DNA of 64,000 nt from Tubulanus polymorphus (taxonomy: Eukaryota > Nemertea > Palaeonemertea > Tubulaniformes > Tubulanidae): positions 8,666,704 through 8,730,703 of the forward strand of contig NC_134036.1 of assembly GCF_964204645.1 (NCBI RefSeq), given 5' to 3'. Made by a program: the position numbers and the translations under genes. The notes below the pieces were generated by a model. It worked only from the letters and a program-made list of their open reading frames with translations. It did no database searches and was not told the origin of the DNA. Below, one piece after another: positions 34,385-43,837 of this stretch. Numbering within the stretch: position 1 is the stretch's first letter; every line of letters starts with the position of its first letter.

Positions 34385-35646
34385 CTGAAGTTTTACAAAT
34401 TGATAAATTTGATTGGAAGAAAAGAATCCTAGATATTGCAGATGATTCAGATATTGGTTACTTCTTCGTTGTAGATTTAGAATACCCCGAAAATATTAAA
34501 TTCAAATCTAGAAATCTAGCATATTGTCCCGAACATAAAACTGTTAAACATGAAGAATTATCAAATTATCAAAAAAGAATTAAACCCGATAATCATATTC
34601 ATACAGAAAAGTTAATGGTAACTCAAGAAGATAAATATAATTATGTAGTACATTATAGAATGTTGAAGTTTTATTTGAGACAAGGAATGATTCTAAAAAA
34701 AGTACATAGATATATTTCATTTAGCCAATCTAAGTGGTTAGAAAAATATATAGATTTTAATACTACACAGAGAACTAAATCTAAAACTGATTTTGAGAAG
34801 GATTTCTTCAAACTAATGAACAATGCGTTCTATGGTAAGACTTGTGAAAATATTAGAAATAGAAATGATATTGAGTTAGTTAGTAATGGTAAAAGGATAA
34901 GGCATTTACAATCATATCCTAAGTTTATAGGTAACAGAATATTTGATGAAAATTTAGCTGCAGTTAAGATGAGAAGAACTTCAATGAAATTTAATAAACC
35001 GATTTATGTTGGAGCTGCAGTTTTAGAATTATCAAAGTTATTAATGTATAAATTTTACTATAACGTATTACAACCTCATTTTGGAGAAAAACACATAGAA
35101 ATTCTATACTTTGATACTGACAGTTACATATTAAAGATAAAAACTGATAACATTACAGATGATTTAAAAACATTAAAACACCATTTTGATTTTAGTAATT
35201 ATCCAAAAAATCATGAATTGTTTAGCAATGATAATAAAAAAGTTCCAGGGAAGTTTAAGGATGAATTAGGTGGTGAAGAAATGATAGAGTTCATTGGTAT
35301 TAGATCTAAAATGTATAGTTATAAAACTAAAACTCGTGAATCAAAGAAATTGAAAGGAATTACTAAAAGTGTAGTAGAAAAGAATATCCATTTCAAAGAT
35401 TACATCAATTGTATATTTAATGAAGAAGTTAGAAAACATAAGATGAAATGTTTAAGATCTGAAGATCATGAAATGTATATTGAAGAGATAGAGAAGATAA
35501 GTCTAAACCCATTTGATGATAAAAGATATATTTTAGATGATGGAATCCACACAGTCGCCTATGGTTGCAATTTAGATGAATATATAAAATTCAAAAGAGA
35601 AGAAACAAAAGAAAATGAGATTATGAAAAGGATTCTAGCGTGTTAA
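34375..35646 (+). pseudogene. polB: DNA polymerase B, C-terminal part after frameshift
   Basis: Continues the polymerase palm and thumb out of frame with the preceding segment. Motif B appears as FFKLMNNAFYGKTCE (DNA ~34802-34846) and motif C as YFDTDSYIL (~35107-35133), containing the catalytic DTD. The open frame extends back to 34342 with a non-ATG codon, so no independent start is likely. The lesion is one base within a homopolymer. A sequencing error, a true mutation or programmed frameshifting cannot be separated here. The length of the two parts together is usual for Polinton polymerases. Confidence 0.9.
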
Positions 35647-35654
35647 TCAATTTC

Positions 35655-35677
35655 AATAAAAATTTGTATAATAAATG
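35655..35677 (+). promoter_or_regulatory. class-1 start motif, OB-fold-like gene
   Basis: AATAAAAAT begins exactly 20 nt before ATG 35675, followed by TTGTATAATAA. Confidence 0.6.
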
Positions 35678-36016
35678 GAGAGTAAACAAGTACACAGTGA
35701 ATTCTTAGATAGAATTAAAGATACTTCAAGCGTCAAATCAGTAGATTATAAATTTAAAAAACTAACTGAGTTAACAATTCACAAGAAATATTTAATTACT
35801 AACATTGAAACAATTACTAATAAATATGGAGATAAATTTGTAATTCATTTAGAATATGAAGGATTAAAAGGAAATAAATATAAATTCAGAACTTATTTAC
35901 CAGATAGATTTCATAGATTATCAAGTGAAGATTTAGAAGAATTATGTTCTGGAGATTTCTATTTCGTATACAAAGGTAAGAATGAAAAAGGGCACCATGA
36001 AATAGATTTCGAATAA
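35675..36016 (+). CDS. small OB-fold-like protein, possible ssDNA-binding
   Basis: 113 residues, no membrane segment. The pattern KLTELTIHKKYLITN, NKYGDKFVIHLEYEG, YRTYLPDRF-like text and FYFVYKGK resembles the five-strand OB-fold proteins common in animal Polintons (hydrophobic-x alternation, central K-Y-G turn). It sits directly after the polymerase and shares its class-1 start motif, so a replication role such as single-strand binding is a reasonable inference. No catalytic motif is seen. The fold call is from sequence pattern only. Confidence 0.6.
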   Translation: MESKQVHSEFLDRIKDTSSVKSVDYKFKKLTELTIHKKYLITNIETITNKYGDKFVIHLEYEGLKGNKYKFRTYLPDRFHRLSSEDLEELCSGDFYFVYKGKNEKGHHEIDFE

Positions 36017-36033
36017 GAAAATATGTAAAATAA

Positions 36034-36789
36034 ATGGTAGAATTAAAAGAATACAGAATATTTGTAGATTCTAGAAGGCTTACAAATTATAAATCTCATA
36101 ATTTACTAGTACAATTAGATAGAAAATTTAAGAATTGTGTTGATCTAAAATTAGTAAATATAAGTTTATGTAATTCTTTTTATAATATATCGGATAAAAC
36201 TTTTGAACATAGAGGGTTTATGATTTATATGAGAAATAAAGATAAATGGTTTCATATATTTTTAAAACCAGGATTATATAATTTAGAATCATTAGCGCAG
36301 GAAATTAATAGAAGAGCTCGGTTGAAAATCGGGGGCACTTCTGTATTTGAAATTAAATTTAATAAAATTGATAGTACTAATAAAATTAGAATAAAGATAT
36401 CTAATGAACAACATAAATTTATGGTAAACAAACCACTGGCTAAAATGTTAGGAATTAAACCGCTTACAGTTACTGGAAACGCAGAAGGCAGCTCAAATAT
36501 AATACCTTTTACACACTTTTATATTTATTGCAATTTAATCGAGCCTACAAAAACTTTCGAAGCAACTAAAGAAACAATTTGTAATTCTAGTATATTAAAT
36601 ATTTTACCATTAAAGAATGTTAAACAATTTGGAACGCAAATAAATTATAATTTAGCTGAATGTGATTTCAAACCTTGTATTCCTCAATTTAATAATTTTA
36701 AATTAGAAATAAGAAATCACAATGGATATCTAATTGATTTGAATAACTTTCCTGTAATTTATGAATTAGTTATAAGATGTAAAGAGTAA
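36034..36789 (+). CDS. putative minor capsid (penton) protein
   Basis: 251 residues, mostly beta-strand-like alternation without membrane segments. It starts VELKEYRIFVDS, has LKLVNISLCNSFYNIS, then KPGLYNLESLAQEIN, and a late MLGI block. This order (NSxYNI, PGxYxxxxLxxxIN, LLGF-like) is what I know from the single-jelly-roll penton proteins of Polintons and adintoviruses, which occupy the capsid vertices. It lies a few kb upstream of the major capsid gene. Its start is ATAAATGG, but the upstream T-run is weak. Confidence 0.55.
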   Translation: MVELKEYRIFVDSRRLTNYKSHNLLVQLDRKFKNCVDLKLVNISLCNSFYNISDKTFEHRGFMIYMRNKDKWFHIFLKPGLYNLESLAQEINRRARLKIGGTSVFEIKFNKIDSTNKIRIKISNEQHKFMVNKPLAKMLGIKPLTVTGNAEGSSNIIPFTHFYIYCNLIEPTKTFEATKETICNSSILNILPLKNVKQFGTQINYNLAECDFKPCIPQFNNFKLEIRNHNGYLIDLNNFPVIYELVIRCKE

Positions 36790-36808
36790 TTTTTTCACTA
36801 TATAAATG
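36787..36808 (+). promoter_or_regulatory. class-2 (T-run/TAAATG) start motif
   Basis: TAATTTTTT, CAC spacer, then TATATAAATG overlapping the start codon of the next gene. Confidence 0.6.
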
Positions 36809-37168
36809 AATATAACTGTTGGACCGAGTATATGTTTTGGGTTTGATTTTAAACGTGAGAAAGAAATGAAATTTAACATTAATGATGTAATAACACATAT
36901 CAAAAATATTGCATTTTCTAATGAAACAACATTTGAGTATGAAACAACAATTGATAAAGAAACTTTAAATGTAGAAAAGATTACTAATTTAATTAGAGAA
37001 TCTTTAAGATTTTATGAATTAGATGAAGATTTTATCATCGATGATATTAAAAACATATTATCCAAAATATATGATAATCATAAAACTAGTAATAAAATAA
37101 ATGTTGAATTAATCATAAATAAGTTAACTAAATATTTTGAAGATAGTAATTTTTTGATAAATAAATGA
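36806..37168 (+). CDS. hypothetical Polinton protein, 120 aa
   Basis: Acidic, helix-rich, no membrane segment and no motif that I recognise. It contains DVITHIKNIAF and two similar INKL/IRES amphipathic stretches. Its TGA stop overlaps the next ATG (ATGA), so the final codons INK are dictated by the downstream gene's AATAAATG motif. It belongs to the class-2 start group with the structural genes. Confidence 0.6.
   Translation: MNITVGPSICFGFDFKREKEMKFNINDVITHIKNIAFSNETTFEYETTIDKETLNVEKITNLIRESLRFYELDEDFIIDDIKNILSKIYDNHKTSNKINVELIINKLTKYFEDSNFLINK
37147..37167 (+). promoter_or_regulatory. class-2 start motif
   Basis: TAATTTTTTGATAAATAAATG, lying inside the 3' end of the upstream gene. Confidence 0.6.
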
Positions 37169-37386
37169 GTGATAATAAGTGGATAATAACTGGATTATAT
37201 AATGGCGCATTACTATCAGTTGGAACTGTTGGTTATTCAATGGTATTAAAAAAAGTATTCAAAATGGGAAGTGTTAATGTTGATAGATTTGATATAAATG
37301 ATATTTTGAAATTAACATTAGCGGTTACTTTATCTAATTTAACTATTGATTATTTGGAAAAACAAAAATATATTCCTCCCATATAA
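37165..37386 (+). CDS. small membrane protein, 73 aa
   Basis: Two hydrophobic segments, roughly residues 6-28 (TGLYNGALLSVGTVGYSMVL) and 46-62 (ILKLTLAVTLSNLTIDY), ending in the charged tail LEKQKYIPPI. Small two-helix proteins are typical of the structural cluster of Polintons and may sit in a virion membrane or be a membrane-active component. Function unknown. Overlaps the previous gene by 4 nt. Confidence 0.65.
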   Translation: MSDNKWIITGLYNGALLSVGTVGYSMVLKKVFKMGSVNVDRFDINDILKLTLAVTLSNLTIDYLEKQKYIPPI

Positions 37387-37391
37387 ATACA

Positions 37392-37414
37392 TAATTTTTT
37401 TTGCTAAATAAATG
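37392..37414 (+). promoter_or_regulatory. class-2 start motif
   Basis: TAATTTTTTTTGCTAAATAA immediately before ATG 37412. Confidence 0.6.
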
Positions 37415-37834
37415 GCTTCTGCAATTATAACTATTATAGGATCGGCAATTGTTAACGCTTTAGCATTTACTGGTGGTGGTTATTTATTTAAACATATTGA
37501 TAAAAATAGTTCATTAGGAGAACAAAGAAGACATAACTTAGCGTTAGAGAAATACAATAAAGCTGCAGAAGAATATAGAGAAAAGAGACAAAACTATATG
37601 GATTACATCAATAAAGAATTATATGATCAGAAGATTTCACATAGAGATTTTCAATCAGTTGATGATGCAATGAGTTTATATAACGCGGTAACAAATAAAG
37701 AAAAATTACATCTATACAAACCTAAATTATCAGATTATTATACCCCAAGTAAAGAACAACAGAAATATGAAATAATTTGGATTTTAGGTGGAACAGTTAT
37801 TGTTATATTTGTTGCTTATAAGTTTACTAATTAG
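37412..37834 (+). CDS. conserved Polinton membrane protein with RRHNLALEKYNKA motif
   Basis: 140 residues. Hydrophobic N-terminus (residues 3-24, AIVNALAFTGGGYLF), then a charged helical middle with RRHNLALEKYNKAAEEY and an MDYINKEL segment, SDYYTPS, and a C-terminal membrane helix (WILGGTVIVIFVAYKF). This ALAFTG + ERH-x-LA-x-EK-x-x-KA layout recurs in metazoan Polintons. I know it as a conserved family of unassigned function. Probably a minor virion or membrane component. Confidence 0.7.
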   Translation: MASAIITIIGSAIVNALAFTGGGYLFKHIDKNSSLGEQRRHNLALEKYNKAAEEYREKRQNYMDYINKELYDQKISHRDFQSVDDAMSLYNAVTNKEKLHLYKPKLSDYYTPSKEQQKYEIIWILGGTVIVIFVAYKFTN

Positions 37835-37856
37835 TAATTTTTATTCTAAATAAATG
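37835..37856 (+). promoter_or_regulatory. class-2 start motif
   Basis: TAATTTTTATTCTAAATAAATG ending on the start codon at 37854. Confidence 0.6.
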
Positions 37857-38288
37857 GAAGATAAAGTTGATAGTATTGATATTATTCCTCATGATATAAA
37901 TAAAACTAAATTAAAAACATATTTAGAAAAACAAATATTAGAATTTGAAAGTGACTTAAAGATAAAAAAGAAAAAATATTTAAAAAGTAAAATTATATAT
38001 TATTTGATTATAAGTGGTTCGGTTACAATTAGTTCTGTAATAACATTTTTAGCAATATTCAGTCCATTAACACCTTTAGCTATATCAATTGGTGTATTAG
38101 GATTAAGTTCAAGTGTTTTAACTGGTATAAGTTCAAAATTAAATATAAAAAGTAATAAAGAAAAAATTAAAACTAATATAAAAGAAATTAATAAATTGAA
38201 GAATACACTAGATTATATAATAAGTTTAAATGGTCATATAACAGTTGAAGAACAAGATAAATTATTAAAAGAATTAATTAATTATTAA
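37854..38288 (+). CDS. conserved Polinton two-helix membrane protein
   Basis: 144 residues. Coiled, basic N-terminal half (KYLKSKIIYY), two adjacent membrane helices around residues 45-80 (LIISGSVTISSVITFLAIF and LAISIGVLGLSSSVLTG), then a basic coiled tail ending in HITVEEQDKLLKEL. The P-L-A-x-x-x-G...-G-x-S-x-K-L and terminal I-x-x-E-E arrangement matches a protein repeatedly seen in animal Polintons. Function unassigned. Confidence 0.65.
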   Translation: MEDKVDSIDIIPHDINKTKLKTYLEKQILEFESDLKIKKKKYLKSKIIYYLIISGSVTISSVITFLAIFSPLTPLAISIGVLGLSSSVLTGISSKLNIKSNKEKIKTNIKEINKLKNTLDYIISLNGHITVEEQDKLLKELINY

Positions 38289-38307
38289 TTTTTTAATTAT
38301 ATAAATG
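38286..38307 (+). promoter_or_regulatory. class-2 start motif
   Basis: TAATTTTTTAATTATATAAATG ending on ATG 38305. Confidence 0.6.
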
Positions 38308-39606
38308 GGGTTTCCAAAAGCTTTCCAATATAATAAATCAATTAAATATAATATTCCGGCAATAGATTTTAAGAAAAATATTACATATAAAAATGTAGTT
38401 TTAAATTCATTAACTAATTTAGAAATTTATGTTAATGAATCACAGTTTTTTATTTCTAAAATGGAAAATATATTTAATACATATGAAGTTACTTTTACTC
38501 GAGATGAATATCATATATATAAAGTAAAATCTAATATGAAATATTGGCAGAATCAATTAAATTTTGCTGTTTATTGTGCAACAACAGGATGTGGAATTAG
38601 TTGGAATGATCATTTAAATAACTTAGATAAAAATTTGAAGTATTCTGATTTAAAATTAATTCACACAATATTTAGATTTCACACATATTTTCAAATCAGA
38701 ATAATATTAAATGAATTAGAATGTCCTTTACCCGGGTCTAAATATTTTAAAGAATTGGATAATAATATTAATATATCCAAGTTTTATAAAATATGTAATT
38801 AATTTAATATAAATATTAATTCCGATTTCAGAGCGCATGGTAAATTGCAAGGTGTTGGTGAACAGTATGAAATAAAAAGAATTGATTATATGCATAGAAT
38901 TGGAGCTTATCATAATTATAAAATTGATAATAATAATGGTTGGGTTAATTTCATTTTAGAAAATGGTGAAGGTTTTACAAAATCAGGTATACAAAGAATA
39001 AATCAATCTATTAGAATTTATTTGATATGTATTTTAGGCGCTCAAGTTGAAACAAGATCCCCAATAATTGGAAATGATAACACTTCATTCGATGCGCAGA
39101 AACAGTTTAAAGTTTTATTTGAAGATTCCATACATGATGATAAAAATAGATCGATTCCAGAAAACATTATAAGATATCAAAATTATTTAGATAAATCTCA
39201 TGTAAGACTTAATTATTGTATAGGCCCTAATCTATTAATTATTTCTAATGATTTAGTATTGAAGATGGGAAATATAATTGGTTATAATAATCTAATTAAA
39301 ACTGCAACAATAAATAATTCATTTGGATTAAATGATATAAATAAAAAGATTATCACTGCTCCAAAATTAATGGAAGGTGAAAAAAATAAAAAACACATTC
39401 AATCAACAGAAACTAAAACTAAGAATATTAAATTAAATAATGATTCTAAAATAAAAGATTACAATACATCAGAAGATATAAAAACTGATAAAATTCAACA
39501 TGATATAATTAAACTAAATGATGATAATAAATCCCATGAAAATACTAAATTAGCTATAACTTCTATAGGAATTGTAATCGGAGGAATATTATATTTTAAA
39601 TTTTAA
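38305..39606 (+). pseudogene. conserved Polinton structural-type protein, in-frame stop
   Basis: One continuous register from ATG 38305 to TAA 39606, interrupted by a single TAA at 38800-38802. Before the stop: FRFHTYFQIRIILNELECPL and CPLPGSKYFKELDN. After it: SDFRAHG, GFTKSGIQRINQSIRIY, LGAQVETRSPIIG, and a C-terminal membrane helix (ITSIGIVIGGILYF). These blocks (FRFH-x-YF-x-IR, P-G-x-x-x-F, DFR, G-L-x-x-x-LNQSI, LGAQV-x-x-RS) lie in this order in a large protein conserved across metazoan Polintons, which I cannot assign a function. The stop truncates it after 165 residues. Confidence 0.75.
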
Positions 39607-39625
39607 TTTTTTTATTATGTAAATG
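39604..39625 (+). promoter_or_regulatory. class-2 start motif
   Basis: TAATTTTTTTATTATGTAAATG ending on ATG 39623. Confidence 0.55.
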
Positions 39626-41073
39626 GATGTAGAAGGTGGAGAAGATATTCCAATGGATGACATGGGAAATGATAATGAAGGATATATTGATGATGAACCA
39701 CAAACCGATTTTAATGAAACTAATATTGATAATGATGATGAATCGGCATATAATTCTAATTTAACTACACCTCAATATATTGACAAGGCACGTTCAAAGA
39801 TAAGTATTGAAAATGAAGTACCAGAAATAACAGAAAAATAATACAATTATACAATTAATGAAATTATTCATGAATTTAAACCAATATTAAAAAAATCTGG
39901 TTTCAATATAACACATAAAGGTATGGATAAATAAGCAAAAGATTTGAAATATTTAAATGGTGATTATTATTGGAAATTGAAAGGCGACTATTATTTTAAG
40001 ATTTCAAATCTTAAAAGTAGCAGTAATGATAAAATAATAATACAATCAACCGCTAATTTATTAGAACAATCTAGAATTAAGAAAATCAATAATGATGTTA
40101 TAACTGATGTTACAAAAAAAGAAAGAACTGTTAATTTTAAAGAATTTAAACAAAGAAATGCTAAATTTTTTGATATAATTAATGCAAATTTAAGACAAAA
40201 AAAATTCCTAAAGAAGTTATTAATTCCAAAACTAGTAAACCTAATTCAAGCGAAGTTCAAACTGAAAAACTTTTACCAAATGGATTACTTGATGCAACAG
40301 ATCAACAATTAGAAGATTTAAATATATTTTCTGATAAAGCAATTAGAGAAATTATTAGTATAAGACTTGCATCTAATAAAATTGCGCATGATAAAAGTAT
40401 AAGAGATTTTAAAATTAGAACTTTAGAAAAAGAATTAACTGATAAAAATAAAGAAATAGAACAATTAAAATTAGATAGAGAATTTAAAGTTATTGAAGAA
40501 ATTGAATTTAAAAAAAGAAATGCATATTTAGAAAAAGAAATTGATGATTTAGAATATAACATAGAATTTCAGAAAGAAAAAATGAAATTATTATTAAAAT
40601 CATATGATTATTGTATTAATAGATTAAAAGTTGTTGTTAAAGAGTTAATACTAAAACCAAATTCTGACATATCACTAAAAGATAGAATAAAATTATTATT
40701 TAAGTTTGAAGGAATAACAATTCTTTCAATTCTAACAGCTGTAACTATGTTATTTACAACAATTGGTTTAGCAATATCAAATGCTTTAAAATCTACTCCT
40801 ACTCCCAATAAACCAGATAAACCTCCAGGTAATAATTCTATACAAGATAAAGTTAAGGATGGTTTAAAGAAATTAGCAAAATATTTATGGGAACTATCAA
40901 AGAAATCTGCTGCAGCTTTACCAGGAGTTATTGCTTCAATTGTTGGTTTTATATTGAAATCTGCAGGTAATATTCTTAACTTTGCTGCTGAACATATTAT
41001 TTTATTTTTAATTACAGTTGTAAGTGCTATTATTTTTGGTTTAGTAAACATGATATCAAAAAATATCAAGTAA
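39623..41073 (+). pseudogene. conserved coiled-coil/membrane Polinton protein, broken
   Basis: The register opens at ATG 39623 with an acidic 72-residue head, meets TAA at about 39840-39842 and again near 39932, and stays readable to about 40200. There an A-run shifts it into the frame that ends at 41073. The middle is a long Glu/Lys coiled coil (for example IRTLEKELTDKNKEIEQL). The C-terminus has LFKFEGITILSILTAVTMLF, PPGNN, KKSAAALPGVIASIVGF and a final membrane helix. The R/KxEGxT-x-x-x-x-LTA then AAALPG-x-I-x-S-I-V order is a hallmark of a membrane protein found beside the capsid gene in animal Polintons. Two stops and a shift indicate inactivation. Confidence 0.75.
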
Positions 41074-41121
41074 ACCATGATATCAAAAAATATCAAGTAA
41101 ACCATGATATCAAAAAAATAA
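41050..41121 (+). repeat. 27-bp tandem repeat over a gene 3' end
   Basis: CATGATATCAAAAAATATCA+AGTAAAC is present almost three times. The first copy encodes the last residues and TAA of the preceding gene, so the tail is a duplicated coding end lying in the promoter region of the capsid gene. Confidence 0.9.
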
Positions 41122-41126
41122 ATAAT

Positions 41127-41148
41127 TAATTTTTTTGTTAAATAAATG
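41127..41148 (+). promoter_or_regulatory. class-2 start motif, major capsid gene
   Basis: TAATTTTTTTGTTAAATAAATG ending on ATG 41146. Confidence 0.65.
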
Positions 41149-42393
41149 AGTGGGAGTTATATAAGTCCTTCGAAGAATCATAGAATATCTAATGCTATTA
41201 AAGCAGAAAGATCACATCATATAATTACTCATAACCCTTCAAATATTAATCCCGATGAAACTTTATACGTTAGAATCCCTCGATTAACACAAAATACTTT
41301 TTATGTTCCAAACAGTATTTATTTATCAGCTGATATAAAAGTAATCGGTAATAATAATAATTATGTCGTTGATAATGTTGGAAGATATTTGATTAAAAAG
41401 TTAACAATAAAGATTGGTCCGGAAACAGTTTTCTCATTAGATGATTATAATTTATTTATGCATTATAAAGATTTATGGTTAACTAAAGAATATAGAAATA
41501 ATATGATATTTCAAGGAATTCAATTAGAAAACCAAAATAAATTAAGATCAGAAGCTAATAGCGCAATATTAAGTAATGATGTAGATAAATTGATAAAAAG
41601 TATATCTGGAAGCAAATATAAAATTCCATTAGATTTTGAATTGATAAATAATAATGCACCTTTATATAAATACGCAATTCAAGAAGATATTATATTTGAG
41701 ATAACATTTGCTCCTGTAAATGAAATTGTATTATCTAGCGTTGTTAAAGATATGAGTTATAAATTATCGAATATATGTTTAGAATATGATACAGTAACTG
41801 ATGAAAATATTTCAAGTATAATTCAAACTAAATATAATCAAGGGTTTTCATTATTATATGATTATATTGATAAATTTAAAACTGTAACTATTAATGCAAA
41901 TGATGAAATTATTAATGAGAATATTAACTTTCCTAGAAGATCTATTAAAAGTATATTAATATTTTTTACTATTGGAACGTATACTAATGGCGCAATAAAT
42001 GTTGATAATTATTATAATCCTGAAATAACAAAAGTAGAAATAACTATCGAAGGAATAGCAAATAAAATATTTTGTCAAGGAATGAGAATGATAGATCAAT
42101 GGGTAGAAATTAGAAAACATTTTATGAATGAAAAAGTAAAATCATCTGAAAATTGTAACATTAATCAAATTGATTATTATACCGGTAATAAATATGCATT
42201 ATGGTTAGATTTTAGAACAACAGAGGATAATTCATTACATGGTTCTGGGAAAAAACTACAAAATACAAAAGATGGAATACAATTATTCATGAAAAAGAAT
42301 AAAGGAATCAAAAATTTTAAAATGCACATTTATATTATATCTGACGCGCAATTAAATATTGTAAATTCACAATTAGATAGTGTTATGTATTAA
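41146..42393 (+). CDS. major capsid protein (double jelly-roll)
   Basis: 415 residues, intact. Forms the hexon-like capsomers of the predicted icosahedral virion. Recognisable blocks: LYVRIPRLTQNTFYVPNS near residue 40, VGRYLIKKLTIKIG with a DDYNLFMHYKDLW stretch, NFPRRSIKSILIFF (~255-270), PEITKVEITIEG, and the strongly conserved ALWLDFRTTEDNSLHGSG (~350-368). These correspond to Polinton/adintovirus capsid proteins, relatives of adenovirus hexon and NCLDV capsids. Length is at the shorter end of the family. It sits downstream of the best class-2 start motif, consistent with high late expression. Confidence 0.9.
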   Translation: MSGSYISPSKNHRISNAIKAERSHHIITHNPSNINPDETLYVRIPRLTQNTFYVPNSIYLSADIKVIGNNNNYVVDNVGRYLIKKLTIKIGPETVFSLDDYNLFMHYKDLWLTKEYRNNMIFQGIQLENQNKLRSEANSAILSNDVDKLIKSISGSKYKIPLDFELINNNAPLYKYAIQEDIIFEITFAPVNEIVLSSVVKDMSYKLSNICLEYDTVTDENISSIIQTKYNQGFSLLYDYIDKFKTVTINANDEIINENINFPRRSIKSILIFFTIGTYTNGAINVDNYYNPEITKVEITIEGIANKIFCQGMRMIDQWVEIRKHFMNEKVKSSENCNINQIDYYTGNKYALWLDFRTTEDNSLHGSGKKLQNTKDGIQLFMKKNKGIKNFKMHIYIISDAQLNIVNSQLDSVMY

Positions 42394-42405
42394 AATTTTA
42401 ACTTT

Positions 42406-42428
42406 AATAAAAATATATATATTAAATG
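42406..42428 (+). promoter_or_regulatory. class-1 start motif, zinc-finger gene
   Basis: AATAAAAATATATATATTAA then ATG at 42426, exactly 20 nt after the box start. The ATG is one frame away from the long zinc-finger frame. Confidence 0.6.
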
Positions 42429-42463
42429 GAAGGTGGATATATGAAATACAATCTCCAAGTGAA

Positions 42464-43483
42464 ATGATATCAGATATATATTATATATTACCTTATGATG
42501 AATACAGTAAGTATTTTGGAGATTACTTTAATCAATTCAAATTCAGAATAAGTAAAATAGATAAGAATATTGAAACAAAAATAGAAGATAATATTGAACC
42601 TAAAATAGAAGATAAGAATGATATTGAATATAAAATAGAAGATGATATTGAATCTAAAATAGAAGATAATGTTATACCTTCTACATCGAATGATGATAAG
42701 ATTGAAACAAAAATAGAACATAATATTGAACCTAAAATAGAAAAATCAAATGTTCAACCAAAAGATAACATCAGATGTATGTATTGTGAAGAAGATTTTG
42801 ATAATTATAATGATTATTTATTACACATCAAAAAAGATGAACATATTTTACAATTAGTAAAAACATATGCCAATATATATAAAGATAAATGCAAAGAGGA
42901 TCAGAATTATTGTGCCTTCTGTAATGAATGTATAACAAAGGCTAATTGGGCAAAACATTATAAATTAAAAACAAAAGGTGGAAATGATTCAGCCCATGCA
43001 ATACAAGTATTTAAATCTTGGTGTGAAAAATGTAAAGAATATGTAATATATGATAAACAATTGAATCATAAATACTCAATTAAACATATTGGTACAGATA
43101 ATGTAATAGAAAATCCAACAGTTATAAATCCAAAATTTAATAATAAGAATATATTAGATTATCGGTGGTATAGAAAAACATTTATAGATTATTTCTTGAG
43201 TAATGATATAGTTACCATATTGAAAAAGTTAGATAACTTTAAACCAAATGTAACTTATGCAATGAACTTATTTGAACTTAAATATGATGATTTTAGAGAA
43301 TTTTTAAATAAACATCCATCTAAAACTGAAATCGAAAATTATATTCCAAAAATATTTTCAAGAGAAACATTCAGGAAATATAAACTCGGGAATCATTTAG
43401 GACCTATACCAATGAAAATGCAAAGGGATATATATTTAGAATACAATAAGCTTAAAGAAAAATATGAAAATGAAAAAGATTAA
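42464..43483 (+). CDS. acidic-repeat zinc-finger protein, probably 5' frameshifted
   Basis: The first in-frame ATG is 42464. The ancestral start suggested by the class-1 motif is 42426, in another frame, so a small indel near the 5' end is likely. The N-terminal part has repeated I-E-x-K-I-E-D-x units (acidic, about 12 residues). Three C2H2-like fingers follow: CMYCEEDF...H...H, YCAFCNECI...H...H and WCEKCKEY...H...H. The C-terminal 120 residues are helical and basic with RWYRKTFIDYF. I do not recognise a family. The shared class-1 motif with polymerase suggests an early, nucleic-acid-related role. Confidence 0.6.
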   Translation: MISDIYYILPYDEYSKYFGDYFNQFKFRISKIDKNIETKIEDNIEPKIEDKNDIEYKIEDDIESKIEDNVIPSTSNDDKIETKIEHNIEPKIEKSNVQPKDNIRCMYCEEDFDNYNDYLLHIKKDEHILQLVKTYANIYKDKCKEDQNYCAFCNECITKANWAKHYKLKTKGGNDSAHAIQVFKSWCEKCKEYVIYDKQLNHKYSIKHIGTDNVIENPTVINPKFNNKNILDYRWYRKTFIDYFLSNDIVTILKKLDNFKPNVTYAMNLFELKYDDFREFLNKHPSKTEIENYIPKIFSRETFRKYKLGNHLGPIPMKMQRDIYLEYNKLKEKYENEKD

Positions 43484-43490
43484 ATTCCAT

Positions 43491-43828
43491 ATATATTGAT
43501 GGATGAATGGATGAGTTGGATGAATTGGAAGAGTGGAAGAGTGGATGAGTATAATAATATATATATTTTACTTTTTAACACATAAATTGGAAGAATAGTA
43601 TGAGTATAAATATAATATTTATATTCTTTATTAAATTTAACATAATATATATATATTATTAAAATAATATTTAAATATAGTATAAAATTGATTAAATAAC
43701 TTCAAATCAAACTCTTACTGTTTTAAAAATAAAAAACATATGTAAATTATATATTATTACACTCATCCATTCATCCACTCTTCCAATTCATCCAACTCAT
43801 CCAACTCATCCATTCATCCATCAATATA
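43491..43828. terminator. long inverted repeat at gene convergence
   Basis: Left arm 43491-43550 (ATATATTGATGGATGAATGG ATGAGTTGG..., then GAATTGGAAGAGTGGA) and right arm 43761-43828 are imperfect reverse complements over ~60-68 bp, separated by ~210 bp of AT-rich sequence. The arms are made of GGATGA/GGAAGA iterations. It lies between the stops of the rightward and leftward gene blocks, so it could act as a bidirectional terminator or a replication structure. Confidence 0.6.
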
Positions 43829-43837
43829 CAGTGAATT

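Noticed and set aside
38305-41073. Alternative genetic code with TAA read as sense in the Polinton
   Set aside because: Intact genes of the element, such as the capsid, OB-fold-like and penton-like genes, end in TAA, so lesions are more likely.
40302-41105. Minus-strand ORFs 40302-40562 and 40608-41105
   Set aside because: Mirror frames of the plus-strand coiled-coil/membrane gene, which has recognisable family motifs.
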